From: Saccharomycopsis crataegensis
Lineage: Eukaryota; Ascomycota; Saccharomycetes; Ascoideales; Saccharomycopsidaceae
NCBI RefSeq assembly: GCF_037102585.1
Contig: NW_027043827.1
Location: forward strand, 83,018 to 147,017
Length of the DNA stretch: 64,000 bases
Reading direction: 5' to 3'
The translations under genes were made by a program, and so were the position numbers. Below are positions 21,570-32,800 of this stretch, in pieces (the stretch's first letter is position 1; each line of letters begins with the position of its first letter). The notes under the pieces were generated by a model. It searched no databases, was not told where the DNA came from, and saw nothing but the letters and a program-made list of their open reading frames with translations.

Positions 21570-21759
21570 TTTTTTTTCCTTCAAAGTTCGATTTATTAAT
21601 AAATATATAATTATATATATCTATGTAAAATCTTATAAGCTAATGCTCATTATATATGTTAGGGAAAACCATATCATATGGTGAAAAACCCTTTAGTGAT
21701 AATTAATAGTATTTAAATAAAATGTTTTTTTTGTTATTGTTTTTGTTAATTTTTTTTTG
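21570..21759 (-). repeat. LINE-A 3' UTR remnant
   Basis: The minus-strand sequence matches the 3' UTRs at 27196-27392 and 41711-41880, including the hairpin at 21661-21692 and the terminal TTTGAAGG before the A tail. No coding sequence is present. LINE-B begins on its right, so LINE-B probably inserted into the A-rich start of this UTR. Confidence 0.8.
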
Positions 21760-21996
21760 AATCTTTTTTTTTTTTTAAAGACAAAATTCAATATATTAAT
21801 TAATTATATAACTATATATCTCATAAACTACCAAATGTAGTTTGAAAATTAAAGTGTTAAGGGAAAACCATTAATGGTGAAAAACCCTATTATTGGAAAA
21901 AATGTTTTTATGCGTTTTTAAGGTTTTTAATTGTTTTATTTTTTTTTTTTTGATTTTATTTTCTTGTTTTTCCCCACCTATTTTTTTCTTCTCCGC

Positions 21997-24900
21997 TTAA
22001 AAGATATTGCTTTCAAGCAAGAAGATCATTGAATCAACGGCCATATGACAATTGAAATGCCTTTTGGATTTCAATCTTGATAATTTTCGTTGGAAACCTA
22101 GATATCTATCGATCGTTCTGGTTTCGTTCATGTTGGTGGCAGGGGTAATGATTGTTTGCCAGGTTAATGGGATATTCAAGTCAATTTTTTTCCAAAGTTT
22201 CTGGGCCAATGGACATTCAATAAGATGGTGCTTCATGATTTCAAATTGGATTTCCTTTGGGGCATATTGGGGTTCATCATATCTGGTTAATTTTTTGCTG
22301 CAATAGTCACAATGATTATTTACGTAATTGTGATTTTCAATGCCCAAATGAAAGATGTGAATATTTTGATATTTCCCCGGGAAATGTTGGTTGAATTTTT
22401 TGAGGTTATGCCAAAAGTTATCAACTTGTTTCTGATTCACCCCAGTAATGTCCATGAGTGTTTTTGACATCTTGTTCACATCTTGTTTTTCCCGTTGTTT
22501 TTTACTTCCTTTAGTATGGTCAAAATCCTTAATTCTAATTGGAATGTGTTGTTGATATTTTTCAGGAATCCCTTTTTCAATTGAATTTTTCAAATCTTCA
22601 ATTCCAATCTTCATTGGCTTCAACCTGATTGTACGTTTCTTTATACCAAGAACTTTTCTGAAATCCCAGTACGCTGTCCTTTCAGCATCTGAGAATGTGC
22701 TGCTATTCATAACTTCTAAGGAAATTGAATCATTGGTATTCTCAATGTCATCCGCTAGTTCAAGTAATACCACCCACCAATAATGAGTTTTGATATATTC
22801 ATCCTTTGGTGATTTTGTTGGTGATGTTTTTTGAATGATGTTATTGATACTTGATTGGATTTTAAAACGTAATATCTGGTTATATTTAGTGTGACTATCC
22901 AAAAACAAATCCTGGAAAATTTTGGCTCTTCGGTGTTGGAGTTGAGACTTTAAATCAATCATTGAGAAACCGCCTTTGTTGTTGTGTGTCTTGAGTGTAT
23001 CCAAAGAAATAGGTGTATCTTGCTTGACCAATAACTTAATCGATGTGTCAATTTGATTCAACTGATTGGGTAACAAAGGTTGGTGTAGTTCTTTGTAATA
23101 GAACTTGGATGCAATATATGTGTTGAATGCTTCTATTTTTGATTGAATCAGCAAGCTGGTCATGTTTGATAACTTGTACTTGATATGGAGGTCACGCTGC
23201 AATGTTTCCGGCCAAAATGTCACTGATGGTCCAATAGTTATCCCCAAATATGTCAATTGAAAGTTTTCATCAGCAATCTCAAATGGGAATGGTGTCAAAA
23301 ATGGATAATTATCAGTTGGTATGATTAGTTGGGATTTCTTTTCATTGAGTTTGCTGCCACTGAATTTTTCAAATAGTCTAATACATTTCATTGTTTTGGA
23401 ATAATCTCTTTTATCTTTGAGGAAAACTGTGATATCATCAGCAAAAGCAAGATAATGTTGACTGCTATATGCTTCAGGTATCAAATCTCCTTGGTAACTA
23501 TGGCCTCTGGTATTCTGTTTGATAGATCGTAGTAAAGGTTCTACTGCTAATGCAAATAATGAAGGGGAAAACGGATTACCTTGGAGGGTACCATTTTTTA
23601 AATTGAATAATGGGCCGGTCATGTTGTTGATGTATAAGGATCCCGTTGTCTGCTTGAGGATGTTGATGATTAACTTGGCTAATTTTTTTCCAAAATTTAA
23701 ATGGGACAATAGTTGTTCCATATATTCGTGAGATATCCTATCGAACGCTTTCTCCAAATCCACAATTAGTATCAGCTTTTGTGGATTTGGTATTATATGC
23801 GTTTTATCTTTTGGATGAATTAGACTATCTAACATTTCTCTGAAAATGGTGATGTTGGAGAACGATGACCGGCCTGGAATAAAACCAGCTTGATCTTCCC
23901 CTATGATATCGGCAAGTGCTTCAACAACCTATTATTAATTATTGTGGATAATAATCGAAGATTAGTGTTGATAAGGGCTATCGGCCTATAGTTTCCAATG
24001 TTTTCTTTTGACTTTCCAGGCTTTGGTATGATGTTAAAGAGTATAGTTCGGTAGTGGAATGGTAAATTTCCTTCAGTTAGAATGTGGTTAAATTCTTGAA
24101 GAAGGATGTGTTTGATTTGGGGAAATAATTCCTTATAAAATTTGTATGGGATTCCATCTATGCCCGGTGTGGACTTCAAATTTGCCGAATCAATTGCCAG
24201 TTTGAGTTCTTCCATTGTTATGGAGGAATCCATTTTTCTCTTCTCTTCAGGAGATATTCCTTGGGTTGGAATCACGTCCTGAAGATATTTATGTATTTTT
24301 TTTGTGTCCTTTGTTCCTCTGGTTCCATCAAACAAGTCCATATAATATTCAGTTGCTATTTTCATTATCTCTTCATGAGATTGAACTAGTGTCCCTTCTA
24401 CATCTTTTAGCTGTTTTATTGGGCGTTGTTCTTGATATTGGTGGAAAACTTGGTTAATATGTTGATAATATTCCGTCACTTTATCAAGTTCAGGCACTTT
24501 CACTTTTTTCAACATGTGTTTGAGTTTTTCTGCTTTGCATTTAATATCAATTATTAATTCATCGGTTCCTTGGATATCTTCATTTATAGATTGGTGCCTG
24601 AGAACATTAATGATTCTGTCGGTCAATCTATATCTCTTCATATTATAGTAAGCCTTGGATGAAGTTAAAGTCAACTCCACTGTAACTGAATCATGTGTGG
24701 ATCTTTTCCCAAAATGATTTGTTTGTGTCATATTCCATTTGTTTTCTTTGTTTTTTAAGAAGCTCCCAGTGATATAGAACCTATCCAATCTCCGGCTTTT
24801 CCCTAATTCTGATGCTTTATTAGTGAATGTTTTCTTGATGTTATGTTTGATTGAATTGAATGAGTCCTTCAAGTTCAACAAAGTAATGAGATTAGTTAAG

Positions 24901-25412
24901 GATTCAGCAACTGAGTCTTCACGGCTTCTATAATTTAGGGAGTCCGAACGATCAATAAAATTATTAAAATCACCAGCTAACATGATGTTGATTGTCTTTC
25001 CTGGGAATCTAGTTTGAAGATTCTGATGTTGGGCAAGTAAACTGAGTTTGAGCTGATCATGGATCTGATTTTGCTTTTGGTATTGATTTGGATTATACAA
25101 GTTTATAATCCAGAGTGCTTGGTTATTTTCTAATTCAATTAAGACATCCGTGATGTGTTTTTGGAGTTCATGTTGGACAGTAATACCTGCTAATTTGGAT
25201 CCTAACACTGGAATAGAATCATCAACAATTATTGCTGTTCTGGAACAGGTTGAATTATAGTATATGACTTTGTTATCGAACTGAAACGAAAAGTCTTCTG
25301 ATAGATTTAGTTCTTGGAGCAAAGACACATTGGATTTTTGGGTGAAACTTATTACCAACTGGTCGCTGATACGACTCCGTTGTATATTTTGAGTATTGAT
25401 TTTAATAATCAT
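21997..25412 (-). pseudogene. LINE-B copy 1 ORF2 (endonuclease-reverse transcriptase), one-base deletion
   Basis: The sequence is nearly identical to the intact ORF2 at 42127-45543. A single missing G near 23911 (ATCGGCAAG, where the intact copy has ATCGGGCAAG) shifts the frame just after RLLKHLP. The translation is thereby split into an endonuclease plus reverse-transcriptase N-terminal part (23901-25412) and a part with FADD and the C-terminal zinc motif (21997-23835). All other catalytic motifs are present. Confidence 0.93.
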
Positions 25413-25417
25413 TATGT

Positions 25418-26178
25418 TTATTGATTGGAATTTTGATTTGTCTGTTTGTTTCTGGTTGCATCAGCTTCCAGAGTTGACAAATCATCATTGGTTGTTGTTA
25501 ATTCTGTTTTCTCATGTACTGGAATTTCATCACCCAGTAGCATTTCATCCTCCTCATATTCTTCTGAATCCTCATATTCGTCTTTTGCATCATAGATGTA
25601 TTCTCCATCATTTTCATACTCCTCATCATATTCTTCGTCATTATCATTATCAGGTTCTGCACTTGATTCAGACAGGGTTGGCTCTTTAGAGCCAGTTTGT
25701 GCCAGTTTTGATGTCACTGATGGGAGTGGGTCTTTAATGACTAACTTAATAGATTTTGGTACAAATGGTTTTGGTGCTGAAGGCTTGGTGGTGTTAATTT
25801 TGGTCAAAATTGGGGTAGAGATTGGGGTAGATTTTGGGGTAGATTTTGGGGTAGATTTTGGAGTAGAAGCTGGGGTAGAAGTTGGGTTGGACAAGGTTTG
25901 ATTAGATTTTGGGATAGTTGGATGGGATCTAAACACATTCAACTTAATTTCTGGTTTGGCCGAGTCTTGTTTGGTTTCAGCTGGTTTGACGGATGCCTTC
26001 TTTTTGGAGGCCTTTCTAACTTGATTAACCGGAGGAGGGGTGATTTGATGCTTTCTGTTGATAGCTGGTGTGGTAGTTTGGATATTTTCATAATCGTCAT
26101 CTCTTTCTTTGGATATTAATCCCAATTGGTGGAATGGATTCTTCCATAAATTGCTCAGTTCATTTTGTGGTGGTTTTA
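25418..26178 (-). pseudogene. LINE-B copy 1 ORF1, C-terminal part only
   Basis: About 250 codons match the C-terminus of ORF1 at 45549-48155, including the TPKS-type repeats and the acidic D/E/Y-rich tail. Relative to the full copy it lacks a nine-codon segment (KKILQREKP). The zinc-knuckle region and everything N-terminal to it are missing. Confidence 0.88.
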
Positions 26179-26226
26179 CTAACCCGTGACTAACTATATC
26201 TAGTATAGTTGCTTCGTAATATAACA
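26179..26226 (-). repeat. TGTTA-type LTR tip, 10 nt upstream of tRNA-Ser
   Basis: The minus strand starts TGTTATATTACGAAGC; the first ten bases equal the gypsy LTR start and the rest diverges. It extends about 48 bp to the LINE-B junction. Calling it an LTR tip rests on the TGTTA terminus and on its position relative to the tRNA, in parallel with three other tRNA genes here. Confidence 0.5.
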
Positions 26227-26236
26227 ACACAAATCA

Positions 26237-26318
26237 GGCACGGTGGCCGAGTGGTTAAGGCGAAAGATTAGAAATCTTTTGGGCTCTGCCCGCGCAGGTT
26301 CGAGTCCTGCCCGTGTCG
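26237..26318 (+). tRNA. tRNA-Ser (AGA)
   Basis: 82 nt. The GGCACGG acceptor pairs with CCGTGTC, with discriminator G. The anticodon loop is TTAGAAA. A long variable arm (TGGGCTCTGCCCGCG) and the T-arm GGTTCGAGTCC are typical of class II serine tRNA. No T-run follows before tRNA-Ile, which starts 21 nt downstream. Confidence 0.96.
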
Positions 26319-26339
26319 TTATTCTCTACCTTGAGAACT

Positions 26340-26432
26340 GGTCCCTTGGCCCAGTTGGTTAAGGCGTGGTGCTAATAAAGGTCTTCTGATATTGTTACGC
26401 CAAGATCGGCGGTTCGATCCCGCCAGGGACCA
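26340..26432 (+). tRNA. tRNA-Ile (AAT) with a 19-nt intron
   Basis: 93 nt including a 19-nt intron (AAGGTCTTCTGATATTGTT) placed one base 3' of the anticodon, the canonical position for the splicing endonuclease. Mature length is 74 nt. The acceptor GGTCCCT pairs with AGGGACC, with discriminator A. The anticodon stem TGGTG pairs with CGCCA. A T6 terminator follows. Confidence 0.94.
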
Positions 26433-26551
26433 ATTTTTTAAATCTTGCTAGAAATGAAACTGTTTTTTCGAAAGATGTATTATTGAAGTGACTACAGCGT
26501 GAATTCAAATTTGGTTTTTTCTTGAACAACACCGACAGGAGTTTTTTTGGG

Positions 26552-26996
26552 TGTTGAAATGTAGCTCTAAGTACAGTGCAAGCTCCAATAGTTTGATTTT
26601 GTCTATCACTTAACTTAAGGGTACTTTATGTGATTTTGTGCACTATGGTGGAGCAATGTTTTTCCGACAAGAAAAACGCCGGACACCTATGTACAATAAT
26701 TACCTCTTCTGATAAAAGTGCGCTCTGTTGTCACAAGTTCGAGATCTTACAATCAAGGGGTCTGTAGGTCTTATACTAGGAACCAGATCATTAGATCTCT
26801 ACTAATAAATATTATAGTCGTTGCTATCAAGATTATATTTACAGCCATTATTGGTTTAAGGTTGCTAGGTGTCGTGCTGTTTGTCCTTACTACTGTCCTT
26901 ATATTTAACTTTATTATCTAAAGTGTTTGTCATTATACGTGAGTGCGTTTGTTTCGTCTTTATATATTAAAGTACTTTGTAGACCTGTAGAATTCT
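26552..26996 (+). repeat. Family-3 LTR, copy 1 (end truncated)
   Basis: About 445 bp starting TGTTGAAATGTAGC. It is an inverted, diverged copy of the complete LTR at 36195-36647 and stops at GAATTCT, a few bases before the expected CA end, where LINE-C sequence begins. A 67-codon hydrophobic ORF inside is not conserved as a reading frame in the other copy and is treated as chance. Confidence 0.8.
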
Positions 26997-26997
26997 A

Positions 26998-27194
26998 AAA
27001 AAATTGTGGTGCCAAGGTTTATGGCATCAGGACACAAGCTCTTGATATTGTTGAGATGTTGTGCCATATTTGAGTTGGAGAAAGCCTCTCCGTTCTTTTG
27101 GACCACCACATATTGTGTTGGCGAGGGTCTTGTGGTACCTTTGAGGGGTTTTGGAGCTATCTTCTTATTAAGCTTCGGTAAAGTGAATGGCTTC
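26998..27194 (-). pseudogene. LINE-C ORF1 fragment
   Basis: It matches the LINE-C ORF1 segment near 55253-55450 (KPFTLPKLNKKIAPKPLKG through LCPDAINLGTTI) with virtually no change. It is bounded by the family-3 LTR on the left and by a LINE-A poly(A) tail on the right, so only about 65 codons remain. Confidence 0.88.
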
Positions 27195-27195
27195 G

Positions 27196-28357
27196 TTTTT
27201 TTTTTTTTTTTTTTTTCCTTCAAAGTTCGATAAATTAATAAATATATAATTATATATATCTATGTAAAATCTTATAAGCTAATGCTCATTATATATGTTA
27301 GGGAAAACCATATCATATGGTGAAAAACCCTTTAGTGATAATTATTATTGTTTTTGTTAATTTTTTTTTTCTTTTTTGTTTTGATCGACTATTCAGCTCC
27401 CAGTAGTAATGATATAAATCAAGTTGTTAATTGATGTGTTCCAATCAATTTGGTTATGATATCTTAGGCGTGAGAGTTTGCGTTGATAGCATAGATAGCG
27501 GTCGATCTTTTTGATTGTTGATTCTGAATGATTGGGAGCGATTAAGTTATTCCATGCTAATGGAATTGGGATTTTCAATCTTGACCATAACTCGGTTGAT
27601 AATGGGCATTGAATTAGGAAATGGGTCATTTTGATCTTGACTTGGAGTTCTGGTGATTCATGTTGTTGGTCTTGAGAGACGGTTTCGAGCCCGCAATAGT
27701 GACATTTTCTATGTTGGTAAAAAATTGTTCAGCACCTAAGTGGAATATGTGTATGTTTTCAAAGTAACCAGGGCTATTATGTTGGTATTTGTGGAGTCTC
27801 TTCCAGAAAGAGTTTTGTTTCGTTTGGGTGACTTCTTGGATATTGGTTAAAGTGGTGGATAATTTATGTTTATCAATTCTGGCTCTTTTTTTCTTGCTTC
27901 CCTGTTTGTGTTCAAACTCCATGACCAGTTTTGGGATCTCCATTTGATAGATAGTTGGTATACCGTCTTGAATGGACTTGGCAAGGTCTGAGTGTTTGAT
28001 ATTCATTGGGTTCAATGTTTGTTGTTGAGATATTGGTTTGGACAATAATTTATACCAAGCCACAAAAGCACATTTTTCCGCTGTGGTGAACATTGGAAGA
28101 TTTATAACCTGGTTGAGTATGGACCTGCTGTCTCTCTTATTCTTGATATTGATCTGGTCACCTAATATTAACCGCCACCAGTATTGGGTTTTTATATATC
28201 CTTGTATCGACTGCTCTTCCTCGGATAGATATTGTTTGATGATCATGTTTATTGCTAGTTGGAGCTTGAATCGGAGTAACTGGCAATATGGGTTTAAAGA
28301 TTGGAGAAAGAGTTGTTGAAAGATTTTTGCCTTGCGGTAGCTCAATTGGCTTTTGAT
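27196..28357 (-). mobile_element. LINE-A, 3' part
   Basis: A T-run at 27196-27217 (poly(A) tail), then a 3' UTR with a hairpin at 27300-27331, then the C-terminal part of ORF2. It is cut at 28358 by a family-1 LTR. It inserted into the LINE-C ORF1 fragment. Confidence 0.85.
27393..28357 (-). pseudogene. LINE-A ORF2 C-terminal fragment, frameshifted
   Basis: The reading includes SYRKAKIFQQLFLQSL, ENIHIFHLGAEQFF and the terminal MTHFLIQCPLSTELW, homologous to the LINE-B ORF2 C-terminus. An A-run near 27719-27724 is one base shorter than in the copy at 41338-41710, which shifts the frame and destroys the C-x2-C part of the zinc motif (CHYCG in the other copy). Confidence 0.85.
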
Positions 28358-28714
28358 TGTTGTAGTTTTGTAACTCTAGTTACAAAAGACATTGATAACA
28401 ATAATATTCAATAATATTTATTCCCTTGTTATACTTGTTTTACTTGTTAACTATCTAAATTATATAAAGGACAAACTCAGACTATGGGGGGCATGGCCCA
28501 TATTTATATTAATCTCAATGGGTTCTAGAAGGTTCCATAAGCTCTAGAATGTTCCATGGAATTCTAGAAGGTTCCATAAGTTCTAGAAGGTTCCATAAGT
28601 TCTAGAAGGTTCCATGAGTTCTAGAAGGTTCCATAAGTTGTAGAAGGTTCCATAAGTTCTAGAAGGTTCCATGAACAATGACTAACCACATAACTTTGGA
28701 TTGCCAACTCAACA
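28358..28714 (-). repeat. Family-1 LTR joined head-on to a chimeric LTR
   Basis: 357 bp with TGTTG/CAACA ends and about eight heat-shock repeats of mixed type (one TTGTAG variant). It is inserted in LINE-A ORF2. On its right it abuts a forward-oriented LTR piece lacking its first ~50-60 bp, giving an inverted LTR pair. Confidence 0.88.
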
Positions 28715-28921
28715 TCTAGAACTTATGGAACCTTCTAGAATTCCATGGAACATTCTAGAACCCATTGAGATTAATATAAATATGGGCCATGCCCCCCATA
28801 GTCTGAGTTTGTCCTTTATATAATTTAGTTAGTTAAGAAGAATAAGAATAATAACAAGGATAGTTTGATAGTATTTGTTATTGGTAATGACTACTGTAAC
28901 TAGGGTTACAAAACTTCAACA
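28715..28921 (+). repeat. Partial family-1/family-2 chimeric LTR
   Basis: The first part (heat-shock repeats, TATAAATA, CATAGTCTGAGTTTGTCC) is family 1. After TATATAATTTAG it switches to family-2 sequence (TTAGTTAAGAAGAATAAG to CTTCAACA). The start of the LTR is missing. The same switch point occurs in the complete chimeric LTR at 35327-35603. Confidence 0.9.
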
Positions 28922-29486
28922 AGGAGAACCCTTGAGTGGTCCACCATGTTCGGATTGTCCAAGGTGTCGTGAAAGTGATGTGCTGGAATCCGTCATAAGG
29001 TTCAGGAGCTGACAATACCAAACCAGAGACAGGCTCACGGTTGCAGTGGCATTGGTGTATAATGCTGTTCCTGGAGAAGACGTGTGTACAGTTTCAAAGA
29101 GATCAAGCTTAAGCTTGGCTGCATTATGCTAGCGAAAGTCATGGAAGCGAAGCTACGTGTCATCTCAGTGCAACTGAGTTGAACAATTTGTCACTCACCC
29201 TTTTCTCACCACGGCATAATGGATGTACCCACCGTTGTGTTATATGAAGTATCTTTCCGACCATGACTATCTTACTTCGCTAGGTCGGATGCGATAATGC
29301 GAATATGATTACAGTTACCTCATATACCTGCAGGACTCTGTCTTGGTTACTTCGTCAGAAAAGACGTCATATGTGTTTGTCTTGATTGTGTTGAGATTTA
29401 ACACCACGCCAGGTGACGCGAATTCCCTGTCTGCTTTACATCGTTATAAGTGAACGATGAAATTATTTTTGTTTGTGACTGCTGTC
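28922..29486. other. Unassigned 565-bp segment between LTRs
   Basis: Base composition is more balanced than in the surrounding LTRs. No long ORF, tRNA or known structural RNA is recognised. On the minus strand one frame of about 54 codons (roughly 29085-28925) contains EPVSGLVLSAPEPYDG and TFTTPWTIRTWW, a Thr/Trp-rich pattern reminiscent of fungal wall or secreted proteins. This is weak evidence for a decayed host gene. Confidence 0.3.
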
Positions 29487-29888
29487 TGTTGAAGTTTTGT
29501 AACCCTAGTTACAGTAGTCATTACCAATAACAAATACTATCAAACTATCCTTGTTATTATTCTTATTCTTCTTAACTAACTAACTATTTAAATAACAAAA
29601 TATAAACTCAAACTATGGGGAGAGGCCCCATATTTATAATAAGACCAATATATATGATTTGTAATCATACATCCATCTAGAACATTCTAGATGATCAATC
29701 ATATGCACAATGACTAATTATTAGGCTGAGTCATAATCACATGCAGATTATATATTGCTCAGCCATGGTAAATAAACCGTCTTATCCGAGACTCGAACCC
29801 AGGATCTATTCAACACATTGATACCCGTGTTAACCGTTGAGCCATCTGTACAAAACCCAATATATGACTTTGGATTGTCAACTCAACA
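29487..29888 (-). repeat. Family-2 LTR (3' LTR)
   Basis: 402 bp. It carries the A/B-box tRNA-like segment, one compact heat-shock-like motif (GAACATTCTAGA), and the shared U5 palindrome in the form GTAACTAGGGTTAC. The promoter AT-box lies before GGGGCCTCTCCCC on the minus strand. Confidence 0.92.
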
Positions 29889-29895
29889 CCCTCTC

Positions 29896-32800
29896 TCAAT
29901 TCAAAGTCACCATACCACAAAGCTTTCTTAGCTCTATGAATTGAGGAGCAGCAAGACCTTTAGTGAACATGTCAGCAACCATGATTCCAGTATTAAGGTA
30001 TTGCAAATCAATTGTCCCAGATCCAATGTGATCCCTGATGAAATGAGTCCTGATATCAATATGTTTGGTACGGTGATGGAAAGCTGGATGTTTGGCCATT
30101 TCAATACACCCCTGGTTATCATCATAAATCTTCACTGCACCAGTGTTAAGGCCAAACTGTTCAAAGACCTGTTTCAACCACAATGCCTCTTTCACACCTT
30201 CGCTGAGAGACATATATTCTGCTTCAGCTGTAGAAAGAGCAACCGTTGCTTGTTTCTTGGACCTCCATGTTATTGCACCATTGGCATACTTGAACACAAA
30301 CCCAGTAGTAGACTTTCTGTCTGACTTATCTCCAGCCCAGTCAGCATCACAATATCCAACTAGTTCACCATCTCCTTTATCTCCAGCCTCATATCTTATA
30401 CCTAATTCTTTCGTACCTTTCAAATATCTCAACACTCTTTTAGCTGCCTTGTAATGGACCTCCTTTGGCTCCTTGAGATATCTTGATAAAACACCGACGA
30501 TATAACTAATATCGCTCCTAACAGTATTGGCAGCAAACAACAATTTTCCAACTAAGGATCTATAGTCTGTAGCATCACATGTTTCAGCATTGGCATCCAC
30601 CAACGTAAGTTCTTGGCCAGAAATTGTAGGCGTCTTATCGTGGTTGCAATTCTCCATTCCAAATTCCTTCAACATGGAACCAATGTAGTCCTTCAAACTC
30701 ATGTTGATACCACCATCATCTTGAGAAATATTCATGCCTAAAAATTTCTTGACAACTCCCAAGTCTTTCATCTTGAAAACATTCATCAATTCAGATTTGA
30801 CTTTTCCAATAGCAAAATCTGAGGTACCAGCTATCAATAAGTCGTCAACATAGAGGGCAACCATCACAAATGACTTTTCAGACTTTCTTGAGTACAAACA
30901 ATATTCAGCACCGTTTCTAACAAAACCAAGAGATGACAATACACTGTGGATTCTTTCATTCCACACTAACGGGGCTTGTTTTAATCCATACAAGCTTTTC
31001 TTCAACCTCAAGACGCTGGTTTCTTTTCCCTTAACCACATACCCTTCTGGCTGAGTCATGTATAATTCTTCTTGAAGGAAACCATTGAGGAACGCAGTTT
31101 TAACATCCATCTGATGAACTGCCATTCCATTCTTGGCAGCGATACTCAACATCAACCTGATAGATTCATAACGCACCACAGGTGAGAATGTCTCATTGTA
31201 GTCAATACCCTTCACCTGTGTGAATCCTCGAGCAACAAGTCTTCCCTTGAAGACTCCGTTATCTTTCTTTGCAAAGACCCAACGACATGTAATTGGCTTT
31301 CTTCCTTTCGGCAACTCGACCAATTCATAAGTGGAATTCTCCTTGTGAGCAGCTATTTCTTCGTCACAAGCGCGCTTCCATTCCACTCTTTCATCGCTCT
31401 TCATAGCTTCCTTGTAGTTTCCAGGAACATCAGTTCCTCCAGATATAGCGTCAGCTTCACCAGCCATGAAGCATGTAGCAACGTAATTCACAGGTTTGTA
31501 TTCTAACAACTTGCTTTTGGTATCATCATTCAGTTCTGATTCCTCATCACAATCACTAGGCTCTTCAATGTGAGGCTCAATTTCCGAAACCACCAAATCA
31601 TCATTACTACCATTTGGAACAAACGAGGCCAACTCTTCTGATTTCCTTGAGTTTCTGAATTTCTTTCTTTGTGGTTTCTCAGTAACACTTTCCCTCTCTG
31701 AATCTGAGCTGAATGTGTCAGGCTGTTCTTCTATTTCAGCCAAAATACCAAATGGGTTTCTCTTAATTATACCCCTGCTTTCCTTGACTCTAGAACCTGA
31801 TGATCTTTTTCTTTTCGTAGCAGTAACCAACTGAAAAGCATCATCATAAACTTTTGAGGGAATCAATTCTCCGTCCCCATACTCCTTGGTTTCCACAATG
31901 GACATTTCAATGTCTTTATCAGGTGCATCACTTTCAGATACCATGCTTGCATCATCAACTGAGATTTGGGACGTAGTTTCATCATCATGGTATGCAGAGC
32001 CATTTCTACTACCAACATCAACATCAACCAAATCATCATTCATAATAATTGGAGCAGCAGATATTCCACCAATGATACCTCCCCCTCCTCCGCCAGAAAT
32101 TCCAATCCTTTCTTCTGGTGCAGCAGTGGAGGACTTCTTTCCATCTTGAAAATAATATCTTGACTCATCGAAGTTCACTTGGGCAGCCGTAACAACTCTA
32201 TTTGCTTCGGGATCAAACATCCTATAAGCACACCGATTTCTATCATACCCAAGCATAACACACATTTTCGAAGTAGCACCAAGTTTCCCATATCTCAATT
32301 TATGGGGAACAACAACATATCCAATACAACCAAAACAACGAAGATGATCAAGTCCTGGATTATAACCAAACCAACGACGATACGGAGTCTGAAAACCAAT
32401 CACTCGGGATGGTGTTCTGTTGGTCAAATAAGCAGCAGTACGAACTGCCTCTGGCCAAAATTGCGCAGGCATGGATGCCCCAATCATCAAAGATCTTGTT
32501 TTATCTTGAATGGTCCGATTCATTCTTTCAGCAACACCATTCTGATAACTATGGTGTGGCACCGTCAACTCATGAGCAATTCCTTTTCGTCGCAAGAACG
32601 CGTGCAATTGGCCTGTAATGAATTCTCCACCATTATCAGTTCTTATGGTTCCAACTCTAAAGTCTTTTCCTTGTTACTTGAACATTGTCTCAGAGTAGTT
32701 TATGAAGTCAATAATCTGAGCCGTGCACTCGGACTTTTGAGTTAAGCATCGAGTTTCCACATACTTGGCATATCCATCTACTATCGTAAGAAAGTAGGCA

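Larger units (their letters stand above)
21764..26178 (-). mobile_element. LINE-B copy 1, 5'-truncated and frameshifted
   Basis: A T-run (21764-21776) marks the poly(A) tail, followed by a 3' UTR with a hairpin at 21860-21888, ORF2, and the C-terminal third of ORF1. Homology to the full-length copy stops near 26178 inside ORF1, a normal LINE 5' truncation. The truncated end lies 59 bp upstream of tRNA-Ser. Confidence 0.88.

Noticed and set aside
26718-26921. 67-codon hydrophobic ORF in the family-3 LTR
   Set aside because: The inverted LTR copy (36195-36647) does not preserve this frame; the ORF there (36349-36573) is a different reading, so it is chance.
28922-29085. SRP or telomerase RNA in the unassigned 28922-29486 segment
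   Set aside because: No conserved core motif of either RNA could be recognised; left unassigned.
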